Origin: Mesobacillus sp. S13
GTDB lineage: Bacteria > Bacillota > Bacilli > Bacillales > Cytobacillaceae
Direction: 5' to 3'
Assembly (NCBI RefSeq): GCF_020422885.1
Contig: NZ_CP084622.1
Coordinates: 4,359,001 to 4,423,000, forward strand
DNA: 64,000 nucleotides
Under the pieces are notes generated by a model. It did no database searches, was not told where the DNA came from, and worked only from the letters and a program-made list of their open reading frames with translations. Position 1 is the stretch's first letter. The number at the start of each line of letters is the position of its first letter. This document shows, piece after piece, positions 36,832 through 46,381 of the stretch. Position numbers and translations under genes: made by a program.

Positions 36832-37448
36832 CCAATCCCTCCAACCACATTCCATTCATCTATCTCTTTTCAAAACGGTACCAATTTAGAAAAAGTAAAA
36901 CCAGGTTACTTGTTTTGTCCGGAATAATTTCCTGCTACTATTATAAAACAGTTTGAATAAGCGTCCACCGCACAAAATCAAAAAAGAAAGCACAAATTTT
37001 ACCTTTGTGCTTGGATTTATTGCTAGAAGGGCTGCAGATTTCTTATACCAGCATCCGTCTACTCTTCTATATATTTTGGAAAGATTCTATCAAGCTCCTA
37101 AATGCCCTTATGTAGTCATTACTTTCTTCATAAGGGTACCGTTTGAACCCTTAGAGACCCTTATGCAGCACTTTTCCTCCTCATAAGGGTACCGTTCATA
37201 CCCATAGAGACCCTTATGCAGCACTTTTTCTCCTCATAAGGGTACCGTTCATACCCATAGAGACCCTTATGCAGCACTTTTCCTCCTCATAAGGGTGCCG
37301 TTCATACCCATAGAGACCCTTATGCAGCTCTTCTCTTCCTCATAAGGATACGATTCGCTCTCTTTGATACCCTTATGTGACTCTTCTCTTCTTTATAAGG
37401 GTACCGTTCGCCTGGTTACTCTAAATTCCCCTATGCTTGCTAGCTCTA
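36832..37448. other. intergenic region containing a tandem repeat array
   Basis: 617 bases without a credible gene. The right half is the 53-bp repeat array listed separately; the left part shows nothing recognisable. Confidence 0.6.
37105..37422. repeat. 53-bp tandem repeat array, six copies
   Basis: The unit begins cccttatg at 37105, 37158, 37211, 37264, 37317 and 37370, an exact 53-base period. A degenerate seventh start lies at 37428. Each unit carries an inverted repeat cccttatg...cataaggg with about 20 bases between, followed by taccgttc. The middle copies are nearly identical and the outer ones diverged. Confidence 0.92.
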
Positions 37449-38432
37449 TCAGTAAGGTCCCCTGATAAAATCCTTCACATTCTCCTGATAAAAACGCTGG
37501 ATTGTCTGCAGTTCTTCTTCGGTGAATGGCTTTGTTTCCAATGTTCCGAGGTTATCCTTCACCTGATTAATGTTTTTAAAGCCAGGTATGATACAAGTGA
37601 TCTCCTTTTGGTCAAGAATCCAGCGCAATGCCGCACTTGCCATTGATTGGCGTTCTTCAGCAATCCACTTCAGCTGATCGGCCAGTTCAACACCCTTTTT
37701 GAACCCAAGGCCGGCAAATGTTTCTCCTACATTAAACGCCTCTCCATTTTCATTGAAGTGGCGATGGTCATCCTCTTCAAACACATGCCCTGCCGTAAAT
37801 TTTCCTGTCAGCAGCCCGCTTGCAAGCGGCAGTCTCACCAGCAGCCCTACCCCTTTTTGATAAGCTTGAGGGATTAATGTTTCGAGCGGCTTTTGGCGGA
37901 ACATATTAAAGATGATCTGCAGGCTTTTGACATTAGGATTCTCAAGACTGATCAGCCCTTCTTCAACCGTTTCGACGCTGACTCCATAGTGACGGATTTT
38001 CCCTTCCTCCTGAAGGCGGTCCAACACTTCAAAAACACTGCCATCCCTCAAAATCTCTGTAGCCGGGCAATGAATTTGATACAAATCAATTGCCTCCCGG
38101 TTCAAACGGCGGAGACTATCTTCGCAATAAGACCTGACTGTTTCATAGCTGTAGTTTTGCGGATCGAATATGTCCCCCTGGCGGCAGAACTTTGTTGCAA
38201 TATAAACCTGGTCTTCCTTGCCTTTGGTCGCCTTCGCTAACAACTCTTCACTATGGCCGTCACCATACACATCGGCTGTATCGAAGAAATTGACACCCTG
38301 TTCGATTGCGTATTCGAGAGACCTTAATGCTTCTTCATCATTGGTCTTTCCCCATGATCCACCGATTGCCCATGTCCCAAAGCTCACTTCACTGATTTTT
38401 ATTCCGGTATTTCCCAATTCACGGTACTTCAT
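37449..38432 (-). CDS. aldo/keto reductase
   Basis: A 327-residue NAD(P)H-dependent oxidoreductase of the (beta/alpha)8 AKR superfamily. Start ATG 38432 with GGAGATG upstream. Catalytic Asp and Tyr sit in FFDTADVYGDGHSEELL, Lys in YIATKFC, and His in the QIHCP strand. Last gene of the xylA-xylB-galM run, 13 bases after galM, so it may reduce xylose or a related aldose; a general detoxifying role is equally possible. Confidence 0.88.
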   Translation of the reverse strand: MKYRELGNTGIKISEVSFGTWAIGGSWGKTNDEEALRSLEYAIEQGVNFFDTADVYGDGHSEELLAKATKGKEDQVYIATKFCRQGDIFDPQNYSYETVRSYCEDSLRRLNREAIDLYQIHCPATEILRDGSVFEVLDRLQEEGKIRHYGVSVETVEEGLISLENPNVKSLQIIFNMFRQKPLETLIPQAYQKGVGLLVRLPLASGLLTGKFTAGHVFEEDDHRHFNENGEAFNVGETFAGLGFKKGVELADQLKWIAEERQSMASAALRWILDQKEITCIIPGFKNINQVKDNLGTLETKPFTEEELQTIQRFYQENVKDFIRGPY

Positions 38433-38444
38433 TTCATCATCTCC

Positions 38445-39479
38445 TTATTCCATTCCAAATTTATATTTTGTGATAGACGAGTACATCTCCCCTTTGTCCA
38501 GAACCATTGATGGAAAATGAGGGTGATGAATGCTATCAGGATAGTTTTGTGTTTCGAGACAGATTCCCAAATGCTTTCTGGAAGGAACGCCTCTGAAGTT
38601 CCCATCCTCTTTTAGCGAATTCCCCGAGTACACGACAACAGCAGGTTCATCTGTTTCGACCGTAAGGATACGTCCGCTTTCAGGATCCTTCAGAACAATC
38701 TCATTGTCACGGTTTTCATCTAATAGAAATGGATGGTCATATCCATTTCCTACGAGAACATTTTGGGGGTGATTCGATTCAGCTCCCGCTTTTACAGTAC
38801 CACCTTTTGTAAAATCAAATGGTGTATGTTTGACATCCAATATACTGCCAGTCGGCAGGAATTCCTTGTCCAGCTCAAGAAAACGCGAACTTTTCAGCTT
38901 TAAGGAATGATCTAAAACATCCCGTTTCAAATTGCCGCTCAAATTGAAATAAGAGTGATTGGTAACAGTAAGCAGCGTCTTTTGGTCCGTCTGCGACCGA
39001 TACTGGATCGAAAGTTCATTGTCGTTATTCAGCCTGTAAGTTACCTCTATGTACAGATTTCCCGGATAGCCTTCCTCGCCATCCTTGCTCAAATAGGAAA
39101 ACAGAACACCGTCGTCAATGACCTTCGCATCCCATACTACCTTGTCAAAACCCTTCAATCCGCCATGAAGATGGTTGCTATTATCATTTTGAACCAGTGT
39201 GAAATTCTTACCATCCAGTTCAAAACTGCCGGCTTTGAGGCGTCCTGCCACCCTCCCCACTACAGCACCGAGGAAGTACGGGTCGTTCACATATTCATCA
39301 AGTGTGTCATGGCCAAGAACCACATTTTCAAATTTCCCATCTCGATCGGGAACATTTATTTTTGTGATGATACAGCCATAATTAATGGCCGTCACTTCCA
39401 TGCCTTGCTCATTTCTCAAAGTAAAGGAACACACTGGCTGGCTGCCGATTTGGCCGAATTTCTCTTTCAATACTTCCAT
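38445..39479 (-). CDS. galM: aldose 1-epimerase (mutarotase)
   Basis: A 344-residue protein interconverting alpha and beta anomers of aldoses. ATG 39479 has AGGAGG upstream; the frame to 39515 is unsupported. Catalytic and substrate residues are seen in SNHLHGGLKGF, VTNHSYFNLSG and GICLETQNYPD (general-base Glu). Placed between xylB and the reductase gene, it should supply the anomer used by xylose isomerase. Confidence 0.92.
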   Translation of the reverse strand: MEVLKEKFGQIGSQPVCSFTLRNEQGMEVTAINYGCIITKINVPDRDGKFENVVLGHDTLDEYVNDPYFLGAVVGRVAGRLKAGSFELDGKNFTLVQNDNSNHLHGGLKGFDKVVWDAKVIDDGVLFSYLSKDGEEGYPGNLYIEVTYRLNNDNELSIQYRSQTDQKTLLTVTNHSYFNLSGNLKRDVLDHSLKLKSSRFLELDKEFLPTGSILDVKHTPFDFTKGGTVKAGAESNHPQNVLVGNGYDHPFLLDENRDNEIVLKDPESGRILTVETDEPAVVVYSGNSLKEDGNFRGVPSRKHLGICLETQNYPDSIHHPHFPSMVLDKGEMYSSITKYKFGME

Positions 39480-39504
39480 GCAGATCCTCCTCTCTTTTTT
39501 AAAA

Positions 39505-39530
39505 GAAAGCCCCACATAAAGTGGGGTATG
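39505..39530 (-). terminator. small hairpin between xylB and galM
   Basis: Stem ccccac/gtgggg with a 5-base loop at 39510-39526, followed in the leftward direction by a pyrimidine-rich ctttcttttaaa. A weak terminator or mRNA-processing site. Confidence 0.5.
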
Positions 39531-41030
39531 TTATTTCCTGAATTCCTTTAACTGATCATTAAGCGTCTTTGTCTGTGTGTATACATTTTGATAGATTGAA
39601 AAGAGCTTCTTATATTGTTCAACATTTTCCGGGATAGGCTCATATGTTTTAGAAACTTGGATGAATGCCTTTGCGCAATCCTTCAGTGATGAAAACCAGC
39701 CGCAGCCATATGCAGCAAGCATTGCCGCTCCCATTCCAGGTCCCTGTTCACTTGCCAGCTTTTCGATTTTTGCATTGAAGATATCTGCCTGCATTTGCAG
39801 CCATGTTTCGTTTTTGGCTCCGCCGCCGATGGAGATGATCGAATCAATCGTCTTTCCGCTGCTTCTGAAAATCTCAATCGACTCATTCAGGGAGAATGTG
39901 ATGCCCTCAAGCACCGCTCGTGCAAAGTGCTTCCGTTCATGTGAAGCATCGATTCCAATAAAGCTTCCGCGGATCGCAGAGTCTGCATGCGGCGTTCTCT
40001 CTCCGACGATATAAGGAGTAAATAACAGCCCATCGCTGCCCGCTGATACCTCGTCCACTCCCGCTAAAAACTGGTCAAAAGCTTCCTGTTTTGCAAAGGT
40101 ATCCTTGAACCAGCTTAAGCTGTAACCAGCTGCCAGTGTCACACCCATCGTGTAGTACGCATTCTCTTCCCCATGGTTAAAATAATGAACCTTTCCTGCA
40201 AAGTCGAGGTCATTTCTTTCTTCATAAGATAGCACAACACCAGAGGTGCCGATGCTGCATAAGCTTTTTCCTTCCGTTAAAATCCCGGAGCCAATCGCAC
40301 CGCATGCATTATCTGCACCACCAGCAAACACTTTTGTTCCTTCCGTCAGCCCAGTCACCTCAGCAAACCCAGCCGCAATGGTGCCAACGAATTCATGGGA
40401 TTCCACCAATGGCGGACAAAACTCAAGAGACAGACCAAATGCCTCTAGAATTTCCTGGCTCCATTGGCGCTCAGCCACATTTAACAATAAAGTCCCGGCA
40501 GCATCCGAGTATTCCATTTGAACTTCCCCGGTAATTCGATAACGTAAATAATCCTTAGGCAGCAGAAACGTGCTGGCACGTTCGAATAACTGCGGTTCGT
40601 TTTCTTTTACCCAGAGGATCTTTGGCAAAGTGAATCCTTCCAATGCAGGATTCTTCGTTACCTCTAATAGCCTCTCCTTGCCAACAACACTGTAAATCTC
40701 TTCACATTGCTGTGTTGTTCTTGTATCATTCCATAAAATCGCATTCCTTAATACTTGATGGTTTTCGTCCAATAAGACAAGCCCGTGCATTTGCCCGGAA
40801 AAACTGATGCCTTCAATTTCATTGGCATCTCCATCAAATTGCTCTAATAGTTCAGCAAGACCCTCAGTGGTTTTTTCAACCCATTCTTCAGGGTTTTGTT
40901 CACTGTAACCTGACTTCTCAATGATAAGCGGATAAGATTTAGAAACCTCCTTACACACTTCTCCATTTTGATTGACCAGCAGTATTTTAACGGCACTTGT
41001 GCCAAGATCCACACCGATGACGTATTTCAT
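39531..41030 (-). CDS. xylB: xylulokinase
   Basis: A 499-residue FGGY-family kinase that phosphorylates D-xylulose to xylulose 5-phosphate. ATG 41030 has AGGAGG upstream. N-terminal ATPase motif IGVDLGTSAVKILL, FSGQMHGLVLLDE with the Met-His characteristic of xylulokinases, TLPKILWVKENEP and SIGGGAKNETWLQMQADIF. Full length. Second gene of the xyl run after xylA. Confidence 0.95.
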   Translation of the reverse strand: MKYVIGVDLGTSAVKILLVNQNGEVCKEVSKSYPLIIEKSGYSEQNPEEWVEKTTEGLAELLEQFDGDANEIEGISFSGQMHGLVLLDENHQVLRNAILWNDTRTTQQCEEIYSVVGKERLLEVTKNPALEGFTLPKILWVKENEPQLFERASTFLLPKDYLRYRITGEVQMEYSDAAGTLLLNVAERQWSQEILEAFGLSLEFCPPLVESHEFVGTIAAGFAEVTGLTEGTKVFAGGADNACGAIGSGILTEGKSLCSIGTSGVVLSYEERNDLDFAGKVHYFNHGEENAYYTMGVTLAAGYSLSWFKDTFAKQEAFDQFLAGVDEVSAGSDGLLFTPYIVGERTPHADSAIRGSFIGIDASHERKHFARAVLEGITFSLNESIEIFRSSGKTIDSIISIGGGAKNETWLQMQADIFNAKIEKLASEQGPGMGAAMLAAYGCGWFSSLKDCAKAFIQVSKTYEPIPENVEQYKKLFSIYQNVYTQTKTLNDQLKEFRK

Positions 41031-41055
41031 CGAGATCCTCCTATTCTATAGAAAT

Positions 41056-41119
41056 GGGGCTGTCTAACAGGGCTGGTCCTCACTGCGAGGATTTACCACT
41101 TCGTTATTTAGACAACCCC
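41056..41119 (-). terminator. hairpin between xylA and xylB
   Basis: Outer stem ggggctgtctaa/ttagacaacccc (one mismatch) with an inner cctcactgcgagg hairpin, in the 120-base gap between the two genes. Probably an attenuator or processing stem, since the operon appears to continue. Confidence 0.6.
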
Positions 41120-41150
41120 AATACTTATGTTTGTATTATACTTTTACGGA

Positions 41151-42467
41151 TTAAAGTGTTTCCAAAAGGTATTGATTGATTACACCTTTTAAGCGTTCTG
41201 TTCTGCCAGACTGGTTTTTAATCTCTGTTAACTGATAAGCGTATTCTTCAAGTTCGCGGAAGTTTGTCTTGCCCTCTGCGATTTTCAAGCCGATTCCAGT
41301 TGTATAGCTGCTGTAGCGTTCTTCTACGAAGCTATCAAGAACCTTATCTTCAATTAATTTGTTTGCTACTTTCAGGCCGATTGCAAATGCATCCATACCC
41401 GCAATATGTGCGTGGAAAAGATCATCTGGCTCAAAAGAACCTCTTCTTACTTTAGCATCGAAGTTCAAGCCGCCGCTTCCCAATCCGCCATTTTTCAGAA
41501 TTTCATACATTGCTAGAGTATTAGTATACAAATCTGTTGGGAATTCATCTGTATCCCAGCCGAGCAGTGTATCGCCTTGGTTCGCATCAACTGAACCAAG
41601 CATTCCGTTAATGCGTGCCGTTCTAAGTTCGTGCTCAAAAGTGTGGCCGGCAAGTGTAGCGTGGTTTGCTTCAATATTGAACTTGAAGTAGTCTGTCAGA
41701 TCGTATTTCTGCAAGAATCCTAGACCAGTAGCAACATCAAAGTCGTATTGGTGTTTAGTAGGCTCTTTTGGTTTTGGCTCAATCAGGAATGGTACATTCA
41801 GGCCGATTTCTTTCGCATAATCAACTGCCATATGGAAGAAACGCGCCAGGTTGTCCTGCTCAAGCTTCATGTCCGTATTCAGAAGTGTTTCATAGCCTTC
41901 ACGGCCACCCCAGAATACATAGTTTTCTGCTCCAAGTTCTTTCGCTACTTCAAGGCCCTTTTTCACCTTTGCAGCAGAGTATGCAAAAACATCAGCATTT
42001 GGAGAAGTCGCGGCACCATGAGTATATCTTGGATTCGTGAACATATTTGCCGTGTTCCAAAGCAATTTCGTCTTGCTTGTTTTCATGTAATCTTTAATCA
42101 TGGAAACAATCGCATCCTGGTTTTCGTTTGTTTCTTTTAGAGTGCTGCCTTCAGGAGCAATGTCCACATCGTGAAAAGCAAAGAATGGAACATTCAACTT
42201 TTCAAAAAGTTCAAATGCAGCCTCAACACGTGCTTTTGCCAGATCCATGCCCTGGAAACGATCCCATGAACGAATCGCAGTTCCAACACCAAATGGATCA
42301 CTGCCATCAGCTGTGAATGTATGCCAGTACGCTACTGAAAAACGAAGAAGTTCCTCCATTGTTTTTCCATTGATTTTTTCTTCCGGATTATAATATTTAA
42401 ATGCAAAAGGATTGTTGGAGCGTGGACCTTCAAATTGGATTTTGTTCACTGATTCAAAATAAGCCAT
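41151..42467 (-). CDS. xylA: xylose isomerase
   Basis: A 438-residue protein, the usual class II length. ATG 42467 has GGGAGGA upstream. It converts D-xylose to D-xylulose with two divalent metals. Seen: [13 protein letters not shown] with catalytic His, [42 protein letters not shown] and GSVDANQGD. Its promoter overlaps a XylR-type operator at 42579-42603, and a cre-like site lies between promoter and start, pointing to xylose induction and glucose repression. Confidence 0.96.
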   Translation of the reverse strand: MAYFESVNKIQFEGPRSNNPFAFKYYNPEEKINGKTMEELLRFSVAYWHTFTADGSDPFGVGTAIRSWDRFQGMDLAKARVEAAFELFEKLNVPFFAFHDVDIAPEGSTLKETNENQDAIVSMIKDYMKTSKTKLLWNTANMFTNPRYTHGAATSPNADVFAYSAAKVKKGLEVAKELGAENYVFWGGREGYETLLNTDMKLEQDNLARFFHMAVDYAKEIGLNVPFLIEPKPKEPTKHQYDFDVATGLGFLQKYDLTDYFKFNIEANHATLAGHTFEHELRTARINGMLGSVDANQGDTLLGWDTDEFPTDLYTNTLAMYEILKNGGLGSGGLNFDAKVRRGSFEPDDLFHAHIAGMDAFAIGLKVANKLIEDKVLDSFVEERYSSYTTGIGLKIAEGKTNFRELEEYAYQLTEIKNQSGRTERLKGVINQYLLETL

Positions 42468-42504
42468 GCCGTAATTCCTCCCTGTTTTTGTTTAAGTATT
42501 ATTC

Positions 42505-42519
42505 ATGTAAATGCTTACA
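42505..42519. promoter_or_regulatory. cre-like site (CcpA) in the xylA leader
   Basis: ATGTAAATGCTTACA fits the cre pattern WTGNAANCGNWNNCW except T for C at position 8. It lies 38-52 bases before the xylA start, downstream of the promoter, where bound CcpA could block transcription. Confidence 0.5.
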
Positions 42520-42561
42520 AAAATATGTTTTATAAAATATCTTTATCCTGTTACAAATCAA

Positions 42562-42603
42562 ATTATAGCACCACAAACTTAGTTTGTCTATCTGATAAAC
42601 TAA
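42562..42603 (-). promoter_or_regulatory. xylA promoter and XylR operator
   Basis: Leftward -35 TAGACA (42590-42585), 17-base spacer, -10 TATAAT (42567-42562). The 25-bp operator at 42579-42603 has half-sites ttagtttgt and ataaactaa around a 7-base centre and covers the -35 box, so repressor binding would exclude polymerase. Confidence 0.85.
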
Positions 42604-42710
42604 GATATTGTTAAGAAAACTTTAAGTTATCATAGAGGTTATTCCTGTAGGAGTCCAAATAACGCACTTAAACTTCGGTTTTATCAGCTACGGTTTTTAC
42701 CTTATCTTCC

Positions 42711-42735
42711 GAAGTTTGTATGTTTGGCAAACTAA
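42711..42735 (+). promoter_or_regulatory. XylR-type operator before xylR
   Basis: Half-sites gaagtttgt and gcaaactaa with a 7-base centre. A TATGAT (-10-like) sits at 42739-42744 just downstream, suggesting autoregulation of xylR. Confidence 0.65.
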
Positions 42736-42781
42736 GATTATGATAAAATAAAATTACTATTGAATAAGGAGCTATAAATAA

Positions 42782-43936
42782 GTGGGAACCTTAACGTGGA
42801 ATCAGCATGTTGTAAAGAAAAATAATAAAGCACTTGTCCTGAGCCTAATCATCGAAAAAGAGACGATTTCCAGAGCAGACATTGCCAATGTAACAGGCTT
42901 GAATAAGACGACCGTTTCTTCTTTAGTCACAGAATTACTAGAGGATGAACTGATTTACGAATCTGGCCCGGGGATCTCAAGCGGCGGCCGGCGACCGGTC
43001 ATCCTTCATTTCAACAGGAATACTGGCTATGCGATTGGTGTTGATATCGGTGTCAACTATGTCCTGGCAGTGTTAACGGATTTAAAAGGGAAGATTATCG
43101 TTGAAAAAAGCCAAAATGTGAACCGGACCTCCTATTCTTCCATTATCAGTACTGTCCAAACGATGATCCAATCATTGATGGATGAGATGCCAAACAGCAG
43201 ATATGGCATTGTCGGAATTGGAGTAGGTGTCCCTGGAATTGTGAACAAAGAGGGATCCGTCCTGCTTGCTCCAAATCTAGGCTGGACTAACATTCAATTA
43301 AAAGAGGACCTGGAAAAAACTTTTAACGTGCCAATCATCATCGAAAATGAAGCAAATGCCGGCGCTGTCGGCGAGCAGCAGTTTGGGGCAGGCCAGGATT
43401 ATGAAAATATCCTTTATGTCAGTGCAGGAATCGGGATTGGTGTAGGGATTATTTTAAACAAAGAACTGTATCAGGGGAAAAGCGGATTTTCAGGCGAAAT
43501 GGGCCATATGATTATTGAATTGAACGGAAAACGCTGTAACTGCGGCAGCAGAGGGTGCTGGGAAGCCTATGCCTCTGAAAACGCCCTTCTGGAGATGGCT
43601 GGAGAAAATATTGACTCATTGGAGTCCTTGATTGAGCAGGCTAAAAACGGAGAAAAAACAGCAATCGAGCTTTTTGAAAAGATTGGGCAATATTTAGGAT
43701 TTGGGATCAATAACATCATCAATACCTTCAATCCTGACCAGGTGATTATCGGAAACCGGTTGGCATCGATAAGAGAATGGATCGAGGAGCCAATCCTTTC
43801 GACGATTGAAAATCATACACTTGTATACCACCAAAAGGAGATGAAGCTGGAGTTTTCAAAGCTTGGGAAGTATTCAACTGCTTTAGGTGTTTCGGCTTTT
43901 GTCGTTGACCATTTTATAAAAGCTGGAGAAGCATAA
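42782..43936 (+). CDS. xylR: xylose operon repressor, ROK family
   Basis: A 384-residue protein starting at GTG 42782 with AAGGAG upstream. N-terminal winged helix-turn-helix (ETISRADIANVTGLNKTTVS). The ROK sugar-binding domain has AIGVDIGVNYVLAVLTD, GVGVPGIVNKEG, ENEANAGAVGEQ and the zinc-binding CNCGSRGCWEAYAS near residue 251. It should leave DNA when xylose binds. It is divergent from xylA, and its operators are found at five places in this window. Confidence 0.93.
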   Translation: MGTLTWNQHVVKKNNKALVLSLIIEKETISRADIANVTGLNKTTVSSLVTELLEDELIYESGPGISSGGRRPVILHFNRNTGYAIGVDIGVNYVLAVLTDLKGKIIVEKSQNVNRTSYSSIISTVQTMIQSLMDEMPNSRYGIVGIGVGVPGIVNKEGSVLLAPNLGWTNIQLKEDLEKTFNVPIIIENEANAGAVGEQQFGAGQDYENILYVSAGIGIGVGIILNKELYQGKSGFSGEMGHMIIELNGKRCNCGSRGCWEAYASENALLEMAGENIDSLESLIEQAKNGEKTAIELFEKIGQYLGFGINNIINTFNPDQVIIGNRLASIREWIEEPILSTIENHTLVYHQKEMKLEFSKLGKYSTALGVSAFVVDHFIKAGEA

Positions 43937-43947
43937 TTTTAAAAAGC

Positions 43948-43986
43948 AAAAACCCGATTCAGCCTTTGAATCGGGTTTAACTTTGT
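43948..43986. terminator. bidirectional terminator
   Basis: 12-bp stem aaacccgattca/tgaatcgggttt with a 5-base loop and T-rich flanks on both strands, between convergent xylR and the GH43 gene. Confidence 0.8.
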
Positions 43987-43992
43987 TGAAAT

Positions 43993-44976
43993 TTATTTAT
44001 CACCATAAGGATCGATCGTTTGAATCGTTCCATCTTCATTATATTTTAGCTCAGTGAACTTCACAGAACGCTTATGGTTCACGCCGCCAGACATCGAGCA
44101 GTCATGATAGAACAAATACCACTTATCTTTGAATTCAACAATCGAATGGTGGGTTGTCCAGCCACTGACAGGTGTAAGGATCGTGCCTTTATATACAAAT
44201 GGCCCCTGTGGATTTTCACTGACAGCATATACAATTTTATGAGTCGTGCCGGTTGAATAAGAAAGGTAGTAAAGACCATTGTACTTATGGACCCATGGCC
44301 CCTCAAAATATCTGCGGTCCTCATCACCAGCTAGGATCGGATTGCCATCTTCATCGACAATGGAGATTTCCTGTGGTTCCCCTTTGAAGTTCAGCATATC
44401 ATCGGTTAGTTCAGCAACGATTGGTCCTAAAGCAGGTGCCGTCGCTGCCGGGCCTTCAGCATCAGAAAGAAAAGTGCCTGTCTGCCACTTTTCAAGCTGT
44501 CCTCCCCAGAGGCCGCCAAAATAAACATATGCTTTGTCATCCTCATCCACTAATACCGCCGGGTCAATACTGAAGCTGCCAGGAATATAATTAGGCTCAG
44601 GTTTGAAAGGCCCTGCAGGACTTTCGCTCGTCGCCACACCAATTCTAAAGATTCCATCATGATCCCGCGCAGGGAAAAATAAATAATAGGTATTGTTTTT
44701 ATAAGCAGCATCTGGAGCCCACAGCTGCTTGCTTGCCCAAGGGATATCTTTCAGATGAAGCACTTCCCCATGGTCAATACATGGAGCATCAGCATCTTCC
44801 ATCGAAAGTACATGATAATCCTCCATTTTATACTGGTCCCCATTATCATTGGAAGGCTCATCATGATCAAGGTCATGCGAAGGATAAATATAAAGCTTCC
44901 CTTCAAAAACATGCGCCGAAGGATCTGCCGTAAAAATATGCGTAACCAAAGGTTCATTCTGCTTAGAATTTTTCAC
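43993..44976 (-). CDS. glycoside hydrolase family 43 (beta-xylosidase/arabinofuranosidase type)
   Basis: A 327-residue protein. I choose the GTG at 44976 because GGAGG lies 8 bases before it; the upstream ATGs at 44991 and 44997 have no site. No signal peptide, so it acts in the cytoplasm on imported oligosaccharides. GH43 five-blade propeller residues: Asp in FTADPSAHVFEGKLYIYPSHD (base), Asp in SIDPAVLVDEDDKAYVYFGG (pKa modulator) and Glu in YFEGPWVHKYNGLYYLSYS (acid). A XylR-type operator lies upstream at 45032-45056. Exact substrate cannot be read from the sequence. Confidence 0.9.
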   Translation of the reverse strand: MKNSKQNEPLVTHIFTADPSAHVFEGKLYIYPSHDLDHDEPSNDNGDQYKMEDYHVLSMEDADAPCIDHGEVLHLKDIPWASKQLWAPDAAYKNNTYYLFFPARDHDGIFRIGVATSESPAGPFKPEPNYIPGSFSIDPAVLVDEDDKAYVYFGGLWGGQLEKWQTGTFLSDAEGPAATAPALGPIVAELTDDMLNFKGEPQEISIVDEDGNPILAGDEDRRYFEGPWVHKYNGLYYLSYSTGTTHKIVYAVSENPQGPFVYKGTILTPVSGWTTHHSIVEFKDKWYLFYHDCSMSGGVNHKRSVKFTELKYNEDGTIQTIDPYGDK

Positions 44977-45013
44977 ACTGATAACCTCCATGTTCATATT
45001 ATGATCTATTCAA

Positions 45014-45056
45014 ATTATAAACGAAGTCCACCTACTTTGTATACCGATTAAACTAA
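45014..45056 (-). promoter_or_regulatory. GH43 promoter with XylR-type operator
   Basis: Leftward -10 TATAAT at 45019-45014. The 25-bp operator at 45032-45056 has half-sites ctactttgt and ttaaactaa around a 7-base centre. Confidence 0.65.
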
Positions 45057-45069
45057 CTTTTGTTACGTA

Positions 45070-45099
45070 GGGACAAAGGGACGGTTCTCTTGCCTCAAG
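45070..45099 (+). repeat. second dispersed-repeat type (single copy here)
   Basis: gggacaaagggacggttctc followed by ttgcctcaag. This wording is familiar from scattered repeats in Bacillus genomes and differs from the ggtggtgacaggcacc family. Only one copy seen in this window. Confidence 0.45.
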
Positions 45100-45120
45100 T
45101 AACGCTCACGTTTTGATTGC

Positions 45121-46110
45121 TTAAATTGTAACTTCCTCTTTCTTTTCTAAAGAGGAATAGCAGGCATCTATGACACGCATATTCGCGATGGTCTCTTCTG
45201 CTGGATAAATCAGGGATTTCTTTTCGAGGATTGCTTCGGAAAGATGGTCTACTTCAAGTAAATAGATATCCCCTTCCACCTTCTCAGTTCTTTGCTGGCC
45301 ATTAGTCTCAACCGTGACCAGTCCATTTCCGCCGTTCACGTCCGGACGGAAAGCTCTGGGTACCTGAATCCTTCCTCTAGTTCCCACTATCTCATATTCC
45401 TGTCTGAAGGATGCTTCAAAGCTGCAATCAAAAACGCCCTGAATGCCCCGTTCGAATTCCAGATAGGCCACTGCCGAAACATCTACACCAGTCTCTGGAT
45501 CGAGTTTTCCATGTGCTTTGACTTTCACCGGTTCAGCTCCTAAGATATTCCGCATGCTATGGATGCAATAGCTGCCAACATCATAGATACTGCCTCCGCC
45601 AAGGCTTTTATCCATGCGGATGTTCGTCTCACGGTCCTCCATGTAATAGGAGAAACTGCTTCGCATCAGTTTTACCTCGCCAATTTCTCCAGACGCTATG
45701 ATTTCCTTGACACGGACATGCTGAGGATGAAACTGGTACATAAAGGCTTCCATGAATAAGACATGCTGCTCCTTGCAGTACCTTTCCATCTCAATCATTT
45801 CCTGTGCGGTTAATGCTGCCGGCTTTTCACATAGAATGTGTTTCCCGTCCTTGGCTGCTTCGAGAACCCATTTGTGGTGAAGGCTGTTAGGCAAAGGAAT
45901 ATAAACTGCATCAATTTTCGGGTCTTGCAGCAGCTCTTCGTATGTATCATATACTCTTGGAATATTCAGCTTCGCCGCCACTTCTGCAGCTTTGCCACTA
46001 GAACTGGCAATCGCCTCGACCTCTGATAAAGCCGATCTTTGAATCGCAGGAATGACTTGTGTCTGAGCAATGTTTGCGTTACTTAAAATTCCCCATTTGA
46101 TTTTTTTCAT
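45121..46110 (-). CDS. Gfo/Idh/MocA-family oxidoreductase
   Basis: A 329-residue NAD(P)-dependent dehydrogenase. ATG 46110 has GGGAGG upstream; a frame to 46182 is unsupported. Rossmann start KIKWGILSNANIAQTQVIPA (atypical GxxxxxA glycine pattern), VYIPLPNSLHHKW, the family EKP motif in HILCEKPAALTA, and GGGSIYDVGSYCIHSMR. Because it carries a XylR-type operator, a role as a D-xylose (or xylo-sugar) dehydrogenase is likely but inferred. Confidence 0.85.
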   Translation of the reverse strand: MKKIKWGILSNANIAQTQVIPAIQRSALSEVEAIASSSGKAAEVAAKLNIPRVYDTYEELLQDPKIDAVYIPLPNSLHHKWVLEAAKDGKHILCEKPAALTAQEMIEMERYCKEQHVLFMEAFMYQFHPQHVRVKEIIASGEIGEVKLMRSSFSYYMEDRETNIRMDKSLGGGSIYDVGSYCIHSMRNILGAEPVKVKAHGKLDPETGVDVSAVAYLEFERGIQGVFDCSFEASFRQEYEIVGTRGRIQVPRAFRPDVNGGNGLVTVETNGQQRTEKVEGDIYLLEVDHLSEAILEKKSLIYPAEETIANMRVIDACYSSLEKKEEVTI

Positions 46111-46245
46111 GAAGCGTTCCTCCCAAAGTACAATCTTGCAATAAACAAAGTGTAGCCAATTCAATGGCAAACACCAGTCCAAACCAGTATAAAAGTAAAT
46201 ACTCTAGATATACCTTATTTCACCTTAATCTTAGCAATCGTTGCT

Positions 46246-46270
46246 TCTGTTTGTCTATCCGATTGACTAA
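46246..46270 (-). promoter_or_regulatory. XylR-type operator before the Gfo/Idh/MocA gene
   Basis: Half-sites tctgtttgt and attgactaa around centre ctatccg; 20 of 25 positions equal the xylA operator by eye. As at xylA, it overlaps a leftward TAGACA -35 box, with TAAGAT 18 bases downstream. Confidence 0.65.
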
Positions 46271-46381
46271 GGTTCTATTAAATCACTCTTACCAACAGAA
46301 AATCTCCTTTTATACCCTACTAAAAAAGGCATTTCCCCTGAAGGAAATACCTTTAATAGACTTTATACGCAAAAAGTCACT

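Noticed and set aside
37105..37422. CRISPR array
   Set aside because: The whole 53-bp unit is repeated without unique spacers and there are no cas genes nearby.
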